From the NCBI GenBank assembly GCA_019347915.1, contig JAHWKL010000014.1, positions 1-33,141 on the forward strand: a stretch of DNA of 33,141 bases, in the 5' to 3' direction. A model generated the notes under the pieces. The model did no database searches, had not been told where the DNA came from, and saw only the letters and a list, made by a program, of their open reading frames with translations. The stretch comes from Actinomycetota bacterium (GTDB taxonomy: Bacteria > Actinomycetota > Acidimicrobiia > Acidimicrobiales > CADCSY01). The translations under genes were made by a program, and so were the position numbers. This document shows positions 16,851-25,681 of the stretch, piece by piece. The first letter of the stretch is position 1; each line of letters begins with the position of its first letter.

Positions 16851-18305
16851 TCAGCACGCGGGCTCGAGCTCGGGCTCGGAGCCCTCGTCGGGCGCGGGCG
16901 CGCCACCCGCCGGGGGGTCGCCGGCGGGCGGCGGCGGTGCCGGCGGGGTGGGAGCGGGGTCGCGCGGGGAGTCGAGGATGCCGGTGTAGTCCGACCCGGT
17001 CACCAGGGCCACGTCGACCGTCTTGAGCTGGGCGTCCTCCTCGAGGCGCGGCTCCTCCTCCAGGTACCGGGCGAGCAGCTCGGCGTGGGCCCGCTGCCCG
17101 AAGGCGTAGCGGATGGCGGTGGTGGCGCTGGTGGCGCTGGCATTGCCCACCCCGCCGGCCACGTTGAACCTCGCCTGGGAGAGGGCCAGCGCCGCCTCGC
17201 TGGCCTCACCCTCGCGTCCGGAGCCGTTGAGGACCTGGACGGTCACCGACGAGGGCTGCACCACCTCGCCCCCACCCTCGACGCCCCGGAACACGTCGAA
17301 GATCTCCTCGGCCTCGTCCTCCTTCAGGTACTCGACGACGGCGCCGCCCGCCGTGCGCCCCGGCTCGGTCGGCAGCCGGAAGCGGCGCAGCGCCCCCTGG
17401 TCGAGCGACCGGAAGCGTTGGCCCAACCGGAGGAGGTCCTGGGGGTCGAGCTCCTCGTCGAGGGTGAGGTTGCGCTCGGCCACGCCGATGAGCTCGTTGA
17501 GCTTGGCCGGGTTGACCAGCCCCTTGGCCAGCGCCGCCCGGGCGGCGCTGGCGATGAAGCTCTGCTGGCGCCCGATGCGCCCGATGTCGCCGGTGGGGTC
17601 GGCCTGCCACCCGCCGTCGATGAACCGCTGGAAGTGGCGGCTGCGCACGTAGGCCAGGGCCTGCTCGCCGTCGAGGGTGACGCAACCGGTGTCCTCGATG
17701 TGCAGGCCGCTGGGGTTCTTCCCCTCGGCGGCGCTGTAGTCCCGGACGGGCGCCGGCAGGTACATCTCCACCCCGCCCACGGCGTCGACCAGGCCCCGGA
17801 ACCCGGCGAAGTCGACCTGGGCGTAGTGGTGGATGGGGATGTTGAAGTTGGACTGGATGGTCTCCACCAGTTGTGACGCGCCGTCCTGGAAGGCGGTGTT
17901 GATGCGGTTGCGCTCGCCCGTACCGGCGATCTCCACCCACAGGTCCCGGGGGAACGAGAGCATGGCCGCCGTCTCGGTCTTGGGGTCGATGCGGACCAGG
18001 AGGATGGTGTCGGCCTTCTGCGGCCCGGCGTCGCCCTCCCCGCCGAAGGACTCCCGGTCCCGGTCGTCCTCCACGAAGGCCCGGGAGTCGCTGCCGACCA
18101 GCAGGTAGTTCTGCGGCGCGCCGGGGGCCTTGCCGGCGAGGGAACCACCCAGGGCGACGCGGGGGATGTTGCCGAAGCGGTAGTACGAGTAGCCGACCAT
18201 GCTGGCGGCAAGGACGCACACGGCGATCAGCGAGCAGTTGAAGGTGATGAGAAGGCGCTGCGGCCAGGTCCGGCGCAGGCGCGCGCCACTACCGGCGACG
18301 TCCAT
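16851..18305 (-). CDS. LytR-CpsA-Psr (LCP) family glycopolymer ligase with LytR_C domain
   Basis: A 484-residue membrane-anchored protein. After a short basic N-terminus comes one membrane segment (about 18-42, LLITFNCSLIAVCVLAASMVGY). The LCP domain follows, with NYLLVGSDSRA, ADTILLVRIDP, MLSFPRDLWV, INTAF and the late block ALAYVRSRHF, including the conserved Arg/Asp residues that bind polyprenyl pyrophosphate. A LytR_C-type domain begins at VTVQVLNGSGREG, and the tail is Pro-rich. LCP enzymes transfer polyprenyl-linked glycopolymers, such as arabinogalactan or teichoic acid, onto peptidoglycan, which fits the DPA and nucleotide-sugar genes in this region. ATG 18305 is the only sensible start and follows a TACCAT box by nine bases. 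The gene is divergent from pabB. Confidence 0.92.
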   Translation of the reverse strand: MDVAGSGARLRRTWPQRLLITFNCSLIAVCVLAASMVGYSYYRFGNIPRVALGGSLAGKAPGAPQNYLLVGSDSRAFVEDDRDRESFGGEGDAGPQKADTILLVRIDPKTETAAMLSFPRDLWVEIAGTGERNRINTAFQDGASQLVETIQSNFNIPIHHYAQVDFAGFRGLVDAVGGVEMYLPAPVRDYSAAEGKNPSGLHIEDTGCVTLDGEQALAYVRSRHFQRFIDGGWQADPTGDIGRIGRQQSFIASAARAALAKGLVNPAKLNELIGVAERNLTLDEELDPQDLLRLGQRFRSLDQGALRRFRLPTEPGRTAGGAVVEYLKEDEAEEIFDVFRGVEGGGEVVQPSSVTVQVLNGSGREGEASEAALALSQARFNVAGGVGNASATSATTAIRYAFGQRAHAELLARYLEEEPRLEEDAQLKTVDVALVTGSDYTGILDSPRDPAPTPPAPPPPAGDPPAGGAPAPDEGSEPELEPAC

Positions 18306-18314
18306 GTCGGGGCC

Positions 18315-18320
18315 ATGGTA
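18315..18320 (-). promoter_or_regulatory. putative -10 box (TACCAT) of LCP gene
   Basis: TACCAT on the minus strand lies nine bases before ATG 18305 in the 115-base space shared with divergent pabB. Confidence 0.35.
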
Positions 18321-18401
18321 GCGAGGGCGGCCGCTCACAGCCCCTTCCCCGCTGACCCACCCAGGTCGCCTCGCCATCCTCCGTGGGAGTGCGGGCGGGT
18401 G

Positions 18402-18417
18402 GCGATCGTAGGATCGC
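18402..18417. promoter_or_regulatory. -10 box of pabB within a GCGATC/GATCGC palindrome
   Basis: TAGGAT (18409-18414) ends six bases before GTG 18421 of pabB, a leaderless layout. It is embedded in an inverted repeat, GCGATC (18402-18407) and GATCGC (18412-18417), with a 4-base spacer. A palindrome over a -10 box is a plausible operator, but no regulator is identified. Confidence 0.4.
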
Positions 18418-18420
18418 AGC

Positions 18421-19452
18421 GTGCCCGCCGACGTCGCCGCCCCCATCGCCGTGGTCGGTGGCTGGGCCGCCACCGGGCTGCTGGACGTCACCTCGGACCT
18501 GTCCGCCCTGGACGGCCGGGGCTTCTGGGTGGTGACCGTGCCCTTCGCCGGTCCACCGGTCTGCGCCCGCTTCGCCCGGCGGCAGCCGTTCGCCCCGGGG
18601 CCGATGGGACGCTGGCGGGGGCCCGCCGCCGGCGACTGGTCCACCAGCCTCGGTCGTGACGACTTCGTACGGGGCGTGGAGTCGATCCGGGCCGCCATCG
18701 CCGCCGGCGGCGCCCACCAGGTGAACCTCACCCGCCGGCTGTCGGCCCCGCTGCCCGCCGGTGCCGACGTGGTGTCGCTGGGCGACGCCCTGGCCCGGGG
18801 CAACCCCGCCCCCCACGCCGCCGTGGTCCATCTGCCGGCGCACGGCGTCCACATCGCCTCGGCGTCCCCCGAGCGCTTCCTCCGCCGCTCCGGCGCGGTG
18901 GTGGAGTCCCGTCCCATCAAGGGGACCGCCCCGGACGTCGGGAGCTTGTCGGCCAAGGACCGGGCCGAGAACGTGATGATCGTCGACCTGGTCCGCAACG
19001 ACCTCGGGCGGGTGTGCGAGTGGGGGTCGGTCACGGTGCCCGGCCTGTGCCATCCCGAGCACCACCCTGGTCTCGTCCACCTGGTCAGCACGGTGCGGGG
19101 GCGGCTGCGGCCGGGCGTGGGCTGGCCCGAGCTGCTCGACGCCACCTTCCCTCCCGGTTCGGTGACCGGCGCCCCCAAGGTGGCCGCCCTCGAGCTCATC
19201 GCCCGCCTGGAGCCGGTGCCCCGGGGCCCCTACTGCGGCGCCGTCGGCTGGGTCGACGGCGATGCCGGCACGGGTGACCTCAACGTCGCCATCCGCACCT
19301 TCTGGTTCGACGAGGGACAGGTGCACCTGGGCACCGGCGGTGGCATCACCTGGGCGTCCGAGGCCGGCGCCGAGTGGGAGGAGACCGAGCTCAAGGCCCA
19401 CCGGCTGCTGGCGGTGGCCAGCTCGACGCCGGTGGCGGCGAGGCGGCGGTGA
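18421..19452 (+). CDS. pabB: aminodeoxychorismate synthase component I (PabB-like chorismate-binding enzyme)
   Basis: A 343-residue chorismate-utilising enzyme. Catalytic blocks are SRPIKGTAP (164-171, with Lys167 in the PIKGT signature that marks PabB rather than anthranilate synthase), DRAENVMIVDLVRNDLGRV (180-198), GSVTGAPK (246-253), YCGAVGW and GTGGGITWASEAGAEWEET. PabB adds ammonia to chorismate to make 4-amino-4-deoxychorismate for folate. The protein is shorter than typical PabB (~450 residues), because the N-terminal regulatory/tryptophan-pocket domain is reduced. No glutamine amidotransferase (PabA) gene is in the window, so it would be elsewhere. GTG 18421 follows a TAGGAT box. pabC begins ten bases after the stop, giving two consecutive steps in one operon. 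Confidence 0.9.
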   Translation: MPADVAAPIAVVGGWAATGLLDVTSDLSALDGRGFWVVTVPFAGPPVCARFARRQPFAPGPMGRWRGPAAGDWSTSLGRDDFVRGVESIRAAIAAGGAHQVNLTRRLSAPLPAGADVVSLGDALARGNPAPHAAVVHLPAHGVHIASASPERFLRRSGAVVESRPIKGTAPDVGSLSAKDRAENVMIVDLVRNDLGRVCEWGSVTVPGLCHPEHHPGLVHLVSTVRGRLRPGVGWPELLDATFPPGSVTGAPKVAALELIARLEPVPRGPYCGAVGWVDGDAGTGDLNVAIRTFWFDEGQVHLGTGGGITWASEAGAEWEETELKAHRLLAVASSTPVAARRR

Positions 19453-19462
19453 GGATCGCCCC

Positions 19463-20293
19463 GTGAGCGCCCCGCCAGTGTGGGTCAACGGTCGCCTCCT
19501 GCCCGCCGACCAGGCCGCCGTCTCGGCCTTCGACCACGGCGTGGTGGTGGGCGACGGCGTGTTCGAGACGATGCGCGTCTACCGGGGGACGCCGTTCGCC
19601 CTGCGACGGCACCTCGACCGCCTGGGCCACTCGGCCGCCGGCCTGGGACTGGCCCTTCCCGGTCGCTCCACGCTGGAGGGGGCGCTGGCCGAGGTCCTGG
19701 CCGCCTCCGGGCTCGCCGAGGCCCGCTTGCGACTCACCGTCACCGCCGGCCCTGCGCCGCTCGGCTCCGGGCGGGGCCCCGGTCCACCGACCGTCATCGC
19801 CGCCGTGGCGCCCCTCGACCCCGTGCCGCCCACCGCCGACGTCGCCGTGGTGCCCTGGCCCCGCAACGAGCGGGCGGCCGTGGCCGGGCTCAAGACGACG
19901 TCCTACGCCGAGAACGTGGTGGCCCTGGCCCGGGCGGCGGCGGCCGGCGCCGGCGAGGCGGTGTTCGCCAACACCCGGGGCGAGCTGTGCGAGGGGACCG
20001 GCACCAACGTGGTGGTGGGCGTGGGCGGGCGCCTCCTGACCCCGCCGCTGTCGTCGGGGTGCCTGGCCGGGGTCACCCGGGCGCTCGTGCTCGAGCGGTG
20101 CGGGGTCGACGAGCACGTCCTGCCACTGTCGGCCCTGGCCGGCGCCGACGAGGCGTTCCTCACCTCGACCACCCGGGAGGTCCAACCCATCGCCACCGTC
20201 GACGGCCACCCCCTGCCCCTGGCGCCGGGACCGCTGACGGCGGCGGCCCAGGCCGTCTTCGCCCACCTCGTCGCCGCCGACCTCGACCCCTAG
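19463..20293 (+). CDS. pabC: 4-amino-4-deoxychorismate lyase (class IV PLP aminotransferase fold)
   Basis: A 276-residue fold-type IV PLP enzyme. VWVNGRLLPADQAAVSAFDHG and GDGVFETMRVYRG (31-43) open the N-terminal domain. The Schiff-base lysine is Lys144 in GLKTTSYAENV. EGTGTNVV and LSSGCLAGVTR are the phosphate/substrate-loop blocks, and TSTTREVQPI follows. The lyase eliminates pyruvate from aminodeoxychorismate to give 4-aminobenzoate. The branched-chain/D-amino-acid aminotransferase family is similar, so the PabC call leans on the upstream pabB. GTG 19463 gives the expected N-terminus. The gene ends at a very large hairpin shared with convergent birA. Confidence 0.88.
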   Translation: MSAPPVWVNGRLLPADQAAVSAFDHGVVVGDGVFETMRVYRGTPFALRRHLDRLGHSAAGLGLALPGRSTLEGALAEVLAASGLAEARLRLTVTAGPAPLGSGRGPGPPTVIAAVAPLDPVPPTADVAVVPWPRNERAAVAGLKTTSYAENVVALARAAAAGAGEAVFANTRGELCEGTGTNVVVGVGGRLLTPPLSSGCLAGVTRALVLERCGVDEHVLPLSALAGADEAFLTSTTREVQPIATVDGHPLPLAPGPLTAAAQAVFAHLVAADLDP

Positions 20294-20297
20294 CGGC

Positions 20298-20370
20298 CCC
20301 CCCCACCTCGTTCTTTGTCGGATGAACCACCGTGGCGGTGGGTGAGCCGACAAAGAACGAGGAGGGGGGG
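20298..20370. terminator. large bidirectional hairpin between pabC and birA
   Basis: Arms 20298-20321 and 20347-20370 are complementary over 24 positions with a single mismatch (A20305/A20363). The core arm CTCGTTCTTTGTCGG is non-repetitive and the outer part is a C7/G7 run. The 25-base loop holds a second perfect hairpin, CCACCG/CGGTGG (20327-20332 and 20336-20341). It fills the space between two convergent genes and ends one base before the birA stop, fitting a bidirectional terminator. Confidence 0.85.
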
Positions 20371-21165
20371 CTACCGGCCCGGCGGCTCGGGTGCGACCGT
20401 GCGCAGGTGGACCACGTCCCCGGCGCCGACCTGGTGGCGGCCGCCGGCGGTCTCGACCACCAGGTGACCGGCGCCGGTCAGGCCCACCGCCCGCCCCTCG
20501 AGGGTCCCCTCGTCCAGCGCCACCCGCACCCGCCGGCCGAGGGTGGCGCAGCACCGGCGGTAGTCGTCCACCAGGGCCCGCCGCCCGGCCGGGCCCGCCA
20601 GCGACGGGTAGCGCCGGTCGAGCCGGTCGAGCCACGCCCGCAGCAGTTGCTCGCGGTCGACGGCGCCGCCGGCGAGATCCTCCAGGAACACGGCGCCGGC
20701 GGGGGGCGCCGGGGAGCGCACCAGGTTCAGGCCCATCCCCACCACCACGGCGTCGAGGCGGCTCCCGTCCACCAACGTCTCGGCCAGGATCCCAGCCAGC
20801 TTGCCGCTGCCGCCGGCGTCGTCGTCGTCGACCACCAGGTCGTTGGGCCACTTCAGCGCCGGCCGTACCCCGGCCACCTCCTCGCAGGCCTCGGCGGCGG
20901 CCAGGGCCACACAGGCGACGGCCAGGTGGGCCGAGCCGGGGTCCATCACCGGGCGCAGCAGGACCGACGCCATCAGCGCCGTCCCCGGCGGGGCCACCCA
21001 CGCCCGCCCCCTCCGCCCCCGGCCCGCGCTCTGGTGGTCGGCCACCACCACCACTCCCTCGGGCGCCCCGGCCCGGGCCAGGTCGAGGACCTCCCGGTTG
21101 GTGGAGTCGGTCCGCTCCCGCCTCCGGACGTCGCCGAACCGGGCCGGTTCCCCCTCGGGGAGCAT
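20371..21165 (-). CDS. birA: biotin-[acetyl-CoA-carboxylase] ligase
   Basis: A 264-residue biotin protein ligase that activates biotin with ATP and attaches it to the BCCP lysine. TDSTNREVL (19-27) is followed by the biotinyl-AMP loop AGRGRRGRAW (47-56), then LKWPNDL (104-110) with KLAGIL, and VVGMGLNL. The C-terminal SH3-like cap includes VRVALDEGTLEGRAVGL. There is no N-terminal helix-turn-helix, so this is the non-repressor class. ATG 21165 was preferred: a TATCGT box lies eight bases upstream, and it leaves room for the divergent carboxylase gene. In-frame ATG 21189 would overlap that gene. Its target BCCP domain is encoded next door, diverging from it. Confidence 0.9.
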   Translation of the reverse strand: MLPEGEPARFGDVRRRERTDSTNREVLDLARAGAPEGVVVVADHQSAGRGRRGRAWVAPPGTALMASVLLRPVMDPGSAHLAVACVALAAAEACEEVAGVRPALKWPNDLVVDDDDAGGSGKLAGILAETLVDGSRLDAVVVGMGLNLVRSPAPPAGAVFLEDLAGGAVDREQLLRAWLDRLDRRYPSLAGPAGRRALVDDYRRCCATLGRRVRVALDEGTLEGRAVGLTGAGHLVVETAGGRHQVGAGDVVHLRTVAPEPPGR

Positions 21166-21173
21166 GGTCTGGA

Positions 21174-21179
21174 ACGATA
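21174..21179 (-). promoter_or_regulatory. putative -10 box (TATCGT) of birA
   Basis: TATCGT on the minus strand lies eight bases before ATG 21165, in the 22-base space between the preferred starts of birA and the divergent carboxylase gene. Confidence 0.4.
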
Positions 21180-21187
21180 GGACGACC

Positions 21188-22972
<1,785 letters not shown>

Positions 22973-22984
22973 CGGCGGACAGGC

Positions 22985-23018
22985 GGCCACCCACCCCGGC
23001 CACCCACCCCGGCCACCC
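22985..23018. repeat. 13-base tandem repeat, about 2.6 copies
   Basis: The unit GGCCACCCACCCC starts at 22985, 22998 and, truncated, at 23011. It lies just after the carboxylase gene and directly before the 23019-23067 hairpin. Confidence 0.7.
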
Positions 23019-23067
23019 TTCTGGCGGCGGAAACGGTGCGGAAACCGCACCGTTGTCACCGCCAGAA
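23019..23067. terminator. bidirectional two-part hairpin between carboxylase gene and lpdA
   Basis: Inner stem ACGGTGCGG (23033-23041) pairs with CCGCACCGT (23045-23053) across an AAA loop. Outer stem TTCTGGCGG (23019-23027) pairs with CCGCCAGAA (23059-23067). A symmetric 5-base internal loop separates them. Both stems are perfect 9-mers. It sits between convergent genes, as the 20298-20370 hairpin does. Confidence 0.8.
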
Positions 23068-23080
23068 CGGCCCGGGGGAG

Positions 23081-24439
23081 CTACTCGGCGGCGTCGGCCA
23101 GGGCCTCGGCCAGGGAGGGGTGCACCATCAGGCTCTCGACGATGTCGGTGACCCGCAGGCCGGCGGTGACGGCCAGGGCGATGACCGAGATGAGCTCCGA
23201 GGCGCTACGCCCGACGATCGAGCCGCCGAGCACCACGCCGGTCGCCGGGTCGGAGACGATCTTCACGAACCCCCGGGCGTCACCGTCGATGAGCGCCCGG
23301 GCCGACGCCGCGAAGGGCACCTTGGTGACCCGGATCTTGCGCCCATCGGCGAAGGCGTCGACCTCGGCCAGACCCACGTCGGCGATCTCGGGCTCGGTGA
23401 AGATGGCCGAGGCCGCCTTGTCGTAGGCCAGGTGCCGGTGGGACAGGGTGTGCAGGCCCATCACGTGCTCGGCGATCTTGCGTCCCTGCATGGAGGCCAC
23501 CGACGACAGCGGCAGCTTCCCGGACACGTCGCCGGCGGCGTAGACGTGGCCGACGTTCGACTGGCAGTGGTGGTTCACCGGGACGAACCCCCGATCGGTC
23601 TCCACCCCGGCGGCGTCGAGACCGAGGCCCTCGCTGTTGGGTACCGACCCGATGGCCAGCAGGGCGTGACTGGCGGCGATGCGCCGCCCGTCGTCGCAGC
23701 GCACGGTCACGCCGTCCTCGGTGCGGTCGATGCCCTCGGCCCGCGCCCCCTTGACCAGGGTCACGCCCCGCGCCAGGAAGTCGGCCTCCAGGGCGGCGGC
23801 CACGTCGGGGTCCTTCCCCGGGAGCACCTGCTGGCGGCTGACCACCAGGCTCACCCGGGAGCCGAACGAGGCGAACATGTGCACGAACTCCACGCCGGTC
23901 ACCCCCGAGCCGATGACGGCCAGGTGCTCGGGGACCTCGGGCGGGGGGTAGGCGTCGCGGGTGGTGAGGACGCGGACGCCGTCGACCTCGGCCCACGGCG
24001 GGACGCGGGGCCGGCTGCCGGTGGCGACGAGCACGGCGTCGGCCTCCAGCTCGACGACCTCGTCGGCGGTGTCGACCACCACCTGGTGCGGCCCCTTCAT
24101 CCGACCGGTGCCGTGCAGCAGGCGCACGCCCTGGCTCTCGAGCAGGGTGCGGACCGAAGCGTTGAGGCGGCCGACGATGGCGTCGTTGCGGGCCCGCACC
24201 GCCTGGAAGTCGAGCACGGCGTCGAGGTGCTCCAACCCCATGCCCCCGGCTCGGCGGGTCAAGGCCATGGCCGCCCCGGTGGCGATCATGGCCTTGGACG
24301 GGATGCAGTCGAGCAGGTGGGCGGCACCGCCCAGCAGGTCGCGCTCAACCAGGGTCACCTCGGCGCCGAGCCGGGCGGCGTGGGTGGCGGCGGTGTGCCC
24401 CGCCGGCCCACCTCCGATGATCACGAACCGCACCGTCAC
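23081..24439 (-). CDS. lpdA: LpdA-type NAD(P)H quinone reductase (flavoprotein disulfide reductase family)
   Basis: A 452-residue FAD protein of the pyridine-nucleotide-disulfide oxidoreductase family. VIIGGGPAGHTAA (6-18) binds FAD, VLVATGSRPRVPP and VIGSGVTGVEF bind NAD(P), and VYAAGDVSG binds the FAD ribityl chain. The active-site region reads LGGAAHLLDCIPSK, with Ala40 where dihydrolipoamide dehydrogenases have the first redox Cys and only Cys45 kept. Disulfide chemistry is therefore impossible. The same loss marks M. tuberculosis LpdA (Rv3303c), a quinone reductase rather than a lipoamide dehydrogenase. The C-terminal HPxxxE motif (His440-Glu445) is retained. GTG 24439 follows a TAGCGT box by six bases. 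SthA-type transhydrogenase is a less likely alternative. Confidence 0.85.
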   Translation of the reverse strand: MTVRFVIIGGGPAGHTAATHAARLGAEVTLVERDLLGGAAHLLDCIPSKAMIATGAAMALTRRAGGMGLEHLDAVLDFQAVRARNDAIVGRLNASVRTLLESQGVRLLHGTGRMKGPHQVVVDTADEVVELEADAVLVATGSRPRVPPWAEVDGVRVLTTRDAYPPPEVPEHLAVIGSGVTGVEFVHMFASFGSRVSLVVSRQQVLPGKDPDVAAALEADFLARGVTLVKGARAEGIDRTEDGVTVRCDDGRRIAASHALLAIGSVPNSEGLGLDAAGVETDRGFVPVNHHCQSNVGHVYAAGDVSGKLPLSSVASMQGRKIAEHVMGLHTLSHRHLAYDKAASAIFTEPEIADVGLAEVDAFADGRKIRVTKVPFAASARALIDGDARGFVKIVSDPATGVVLGGSIVGRSASELISVIALAVTAGLRVTDIVESLMVHPSLAEALADAAE

Positions 24440-24445
24440 CTCGTC

Positions 24446-24451
24446 ACGCTA
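24446..24451 (-). promoter_or_regulatory. putative -10 box (TAGCGT) of lpdA
   Basis: TAGCGT on the minus strand is followed by six bases and then GTG 24439, a leaderless layout. The same hexamer precedes dprE2. Confidence 0.45.
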
Positions 24452-24504
24452 CCCCTCACGCCAGCCGCCACCCCCGACGCCGGCTGCGGCAACCGCCGCC
24501 GCCC

Positions 24505-25668
24505 TCAGGACCGTGGGTGGGGCATGCACAGCTCGTCGTACTCGGCGATGACGAGGTCGTCGGGGTCGATGCTGCACGCCGGGCAGTCCTCGTCGCGGCG
24601 CGAACGCAGGGTGCGGAAGCTCTCGTCCATGGCGTCGTAGGTCAGGATCCTGCCGGTGAGGGTCTCGCCCAGGTCGAGGACCAGCTTGATGGCCTCCATG
24701 GCCTGGATCGAGCCGATGATGCCGGGGAGCACGCCCAGCACGCCGGCCTCGGCGCACGACGGCGCCAGCTCGGCCGGAGGCGGTTGGGGGAACAGGCAGC
24801 GGTAGCACGGGCCCAGGTAGGGATGGAACACCGTGGCCTGGCCCTCGAAGCGGAAGATCGACCCGTGCACCACGGGGATGCGCAGCTTCAGGGACGCGTC
24901 GTTGACCAGGTAGCGGGTGGGGAAGTTGTCGGTGCCGTCGACGATCACGTCGTAGCCCCGGAACACGTCGAGGACGTTGTCGGCCCCCAGGCGCACGTCG
25001 TGGGCCACCACGTCGACGTCGGGGTTGATGGCGGTCAGCGTCTTCTTGGCCGAGTCGACCTTGCGCTCGCCGATCCGGTCGAGGTTGTGGAGGATCTGGC
25101 GCTGCAGGTTCGACTCGTCGACCACGTCCATGTCCACGATGCCGAGCGTTCCCACGCCGGCGGCGGCCAGGTACAGCGCCGCCGGCGAGCCCAGGCCGCC
25201 GGCGCCGAGCAGGAGCACCTTGGCGTCGAGCAGTCGCTGCTGGCCGGCCTCTCCCACCTCGGGCAGGAGCAGGTGCCGCTGGTAGCGGTTGCGCTGCTCG
25301 GCGGAGAGGACCCGAGGGACGCTCCAGGCTCGCCCCTCGTCCTTCCACTTGTTGAAGCCCCCCGCCATGGAGACCACGTCGGTGTAGCCGAGCTGGGCGA
25401 GCGTCTCGGCGGCGAAGGCCGAGCGGGTCCCGCCGGCGCAGTGCACCACGATGGGCGCGTCGCGATCGAGCACCCGGTTCTCGATCTGGCTCTCCAGGTG
25501 CCCCCGGGGGATGTGCACCGCACCGGGCAGGGCACCCTGCTCGTACTCGTCGGGCTCCCGCACGTCGAGCACGACCGCGCCCCGGCCGATGGCCTCCTCG
25601 GCGCCGGCGGTGTCGACCTCTCGGATGCGCTCCTTGGTGGAGCTGAGCAGCTCTCTGAAGCTCGGCAT
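24505..25668 (-). CDS. rhodanese-ThiF/MoeB fusion (sulfur-carrier adenylyltransferase/sulfurtransferase)
   Basis: A 387-residue two-domain protein. Residues ~15-115 are a rhodanese domain with active-site Cys77 in VVHCAGGTRSAF and ending MAGGFNKWKDEG. Residues ~120-385 are an E1-like MoeB/ThiF domain: RYQRHLLLPEVGEAGQQRL, ATP loop LLLGAGGLGSPAA (153-165), DMDVVDESNLQRQ, VDGTDNFPTRYLVND, and zinc Cys pairs at 288/291 and 362/365. Such proteins adenylate and thiolate ubiquitin-like sulfur carriers for molybdopterin, thiamine or cysteine synthesis. The order is reversed relative to actinobacterial MoeZ, where rhodanese is C-terminal. ATG 25668 follows TAGACT by seven bases. ATG 25704 in frame would overlap the Sir2 gene. 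The carrier-protein gene is not in the window. Confidence 0.88.
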   Translation of the reverse strand: MPSFRELLSSTKERIREVDTAGAEEAIGRGAVVLDVREPDEYEQGALPGAVHIPRGHLESQIENRVLDRDAPIVVHCAGGTRSAFAAETLAQLGYTDVVSMAGGFNKWKDEGRAWSVPRVLSAEQRNRYQRHLLLPEVGEAGQQRLLDAKVLLLGAGGLGSPAALYLAAAGVGTLGIVDMDVVDESNLQRQILHNLDRIGERKVDSAKKTLTAINPDVDVVAHDVRLGADNVLDVFRGYDVIVDGTDNFPTRYLVNDASLKLRIPVVHGSIFRFEGQATVFHPYLGPCYRCLFPQPPPAELAPSCAEAGVLGVLPGIIGSIQAMEAIKLVLDLGETLTGRILTYDAMDESFRTLRSRRDEDCPACSIDPDDLVIAEYDELCMPHPRS

Positions 25669-25675
25669 GGGCAAA

Positions 25676-25681
25676 AGTCTA
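25676..25681 (-). promoter_or_regulatory. putative -10 box (TAGACT) overlapping the Sir2 stop codon
   Basis: TAGACT on the minus strand lies seven bases before ATG 25668 of the rhodanese-ThiF gene. Its TAG is also the stop codon of the upstream Sir2 gene. Confidence 0.4.

Noticed and set aside
16733-16906. Extension of the GT-C gene at 15140 up to GTG 16906
   Set aside because: It would overlap the LCP gene by 56 bases and adds only a Ser/Pro/Arg-rich leader; GTG 16732 is more economical, though not proven.
16851-16940. Pro/Gly/Glu-rich repeats at the end of the LCP gene as a DNA repeat element
   Set aside because: This is ordinary low-complexity coding sequence of a disordered tail without a regular period.
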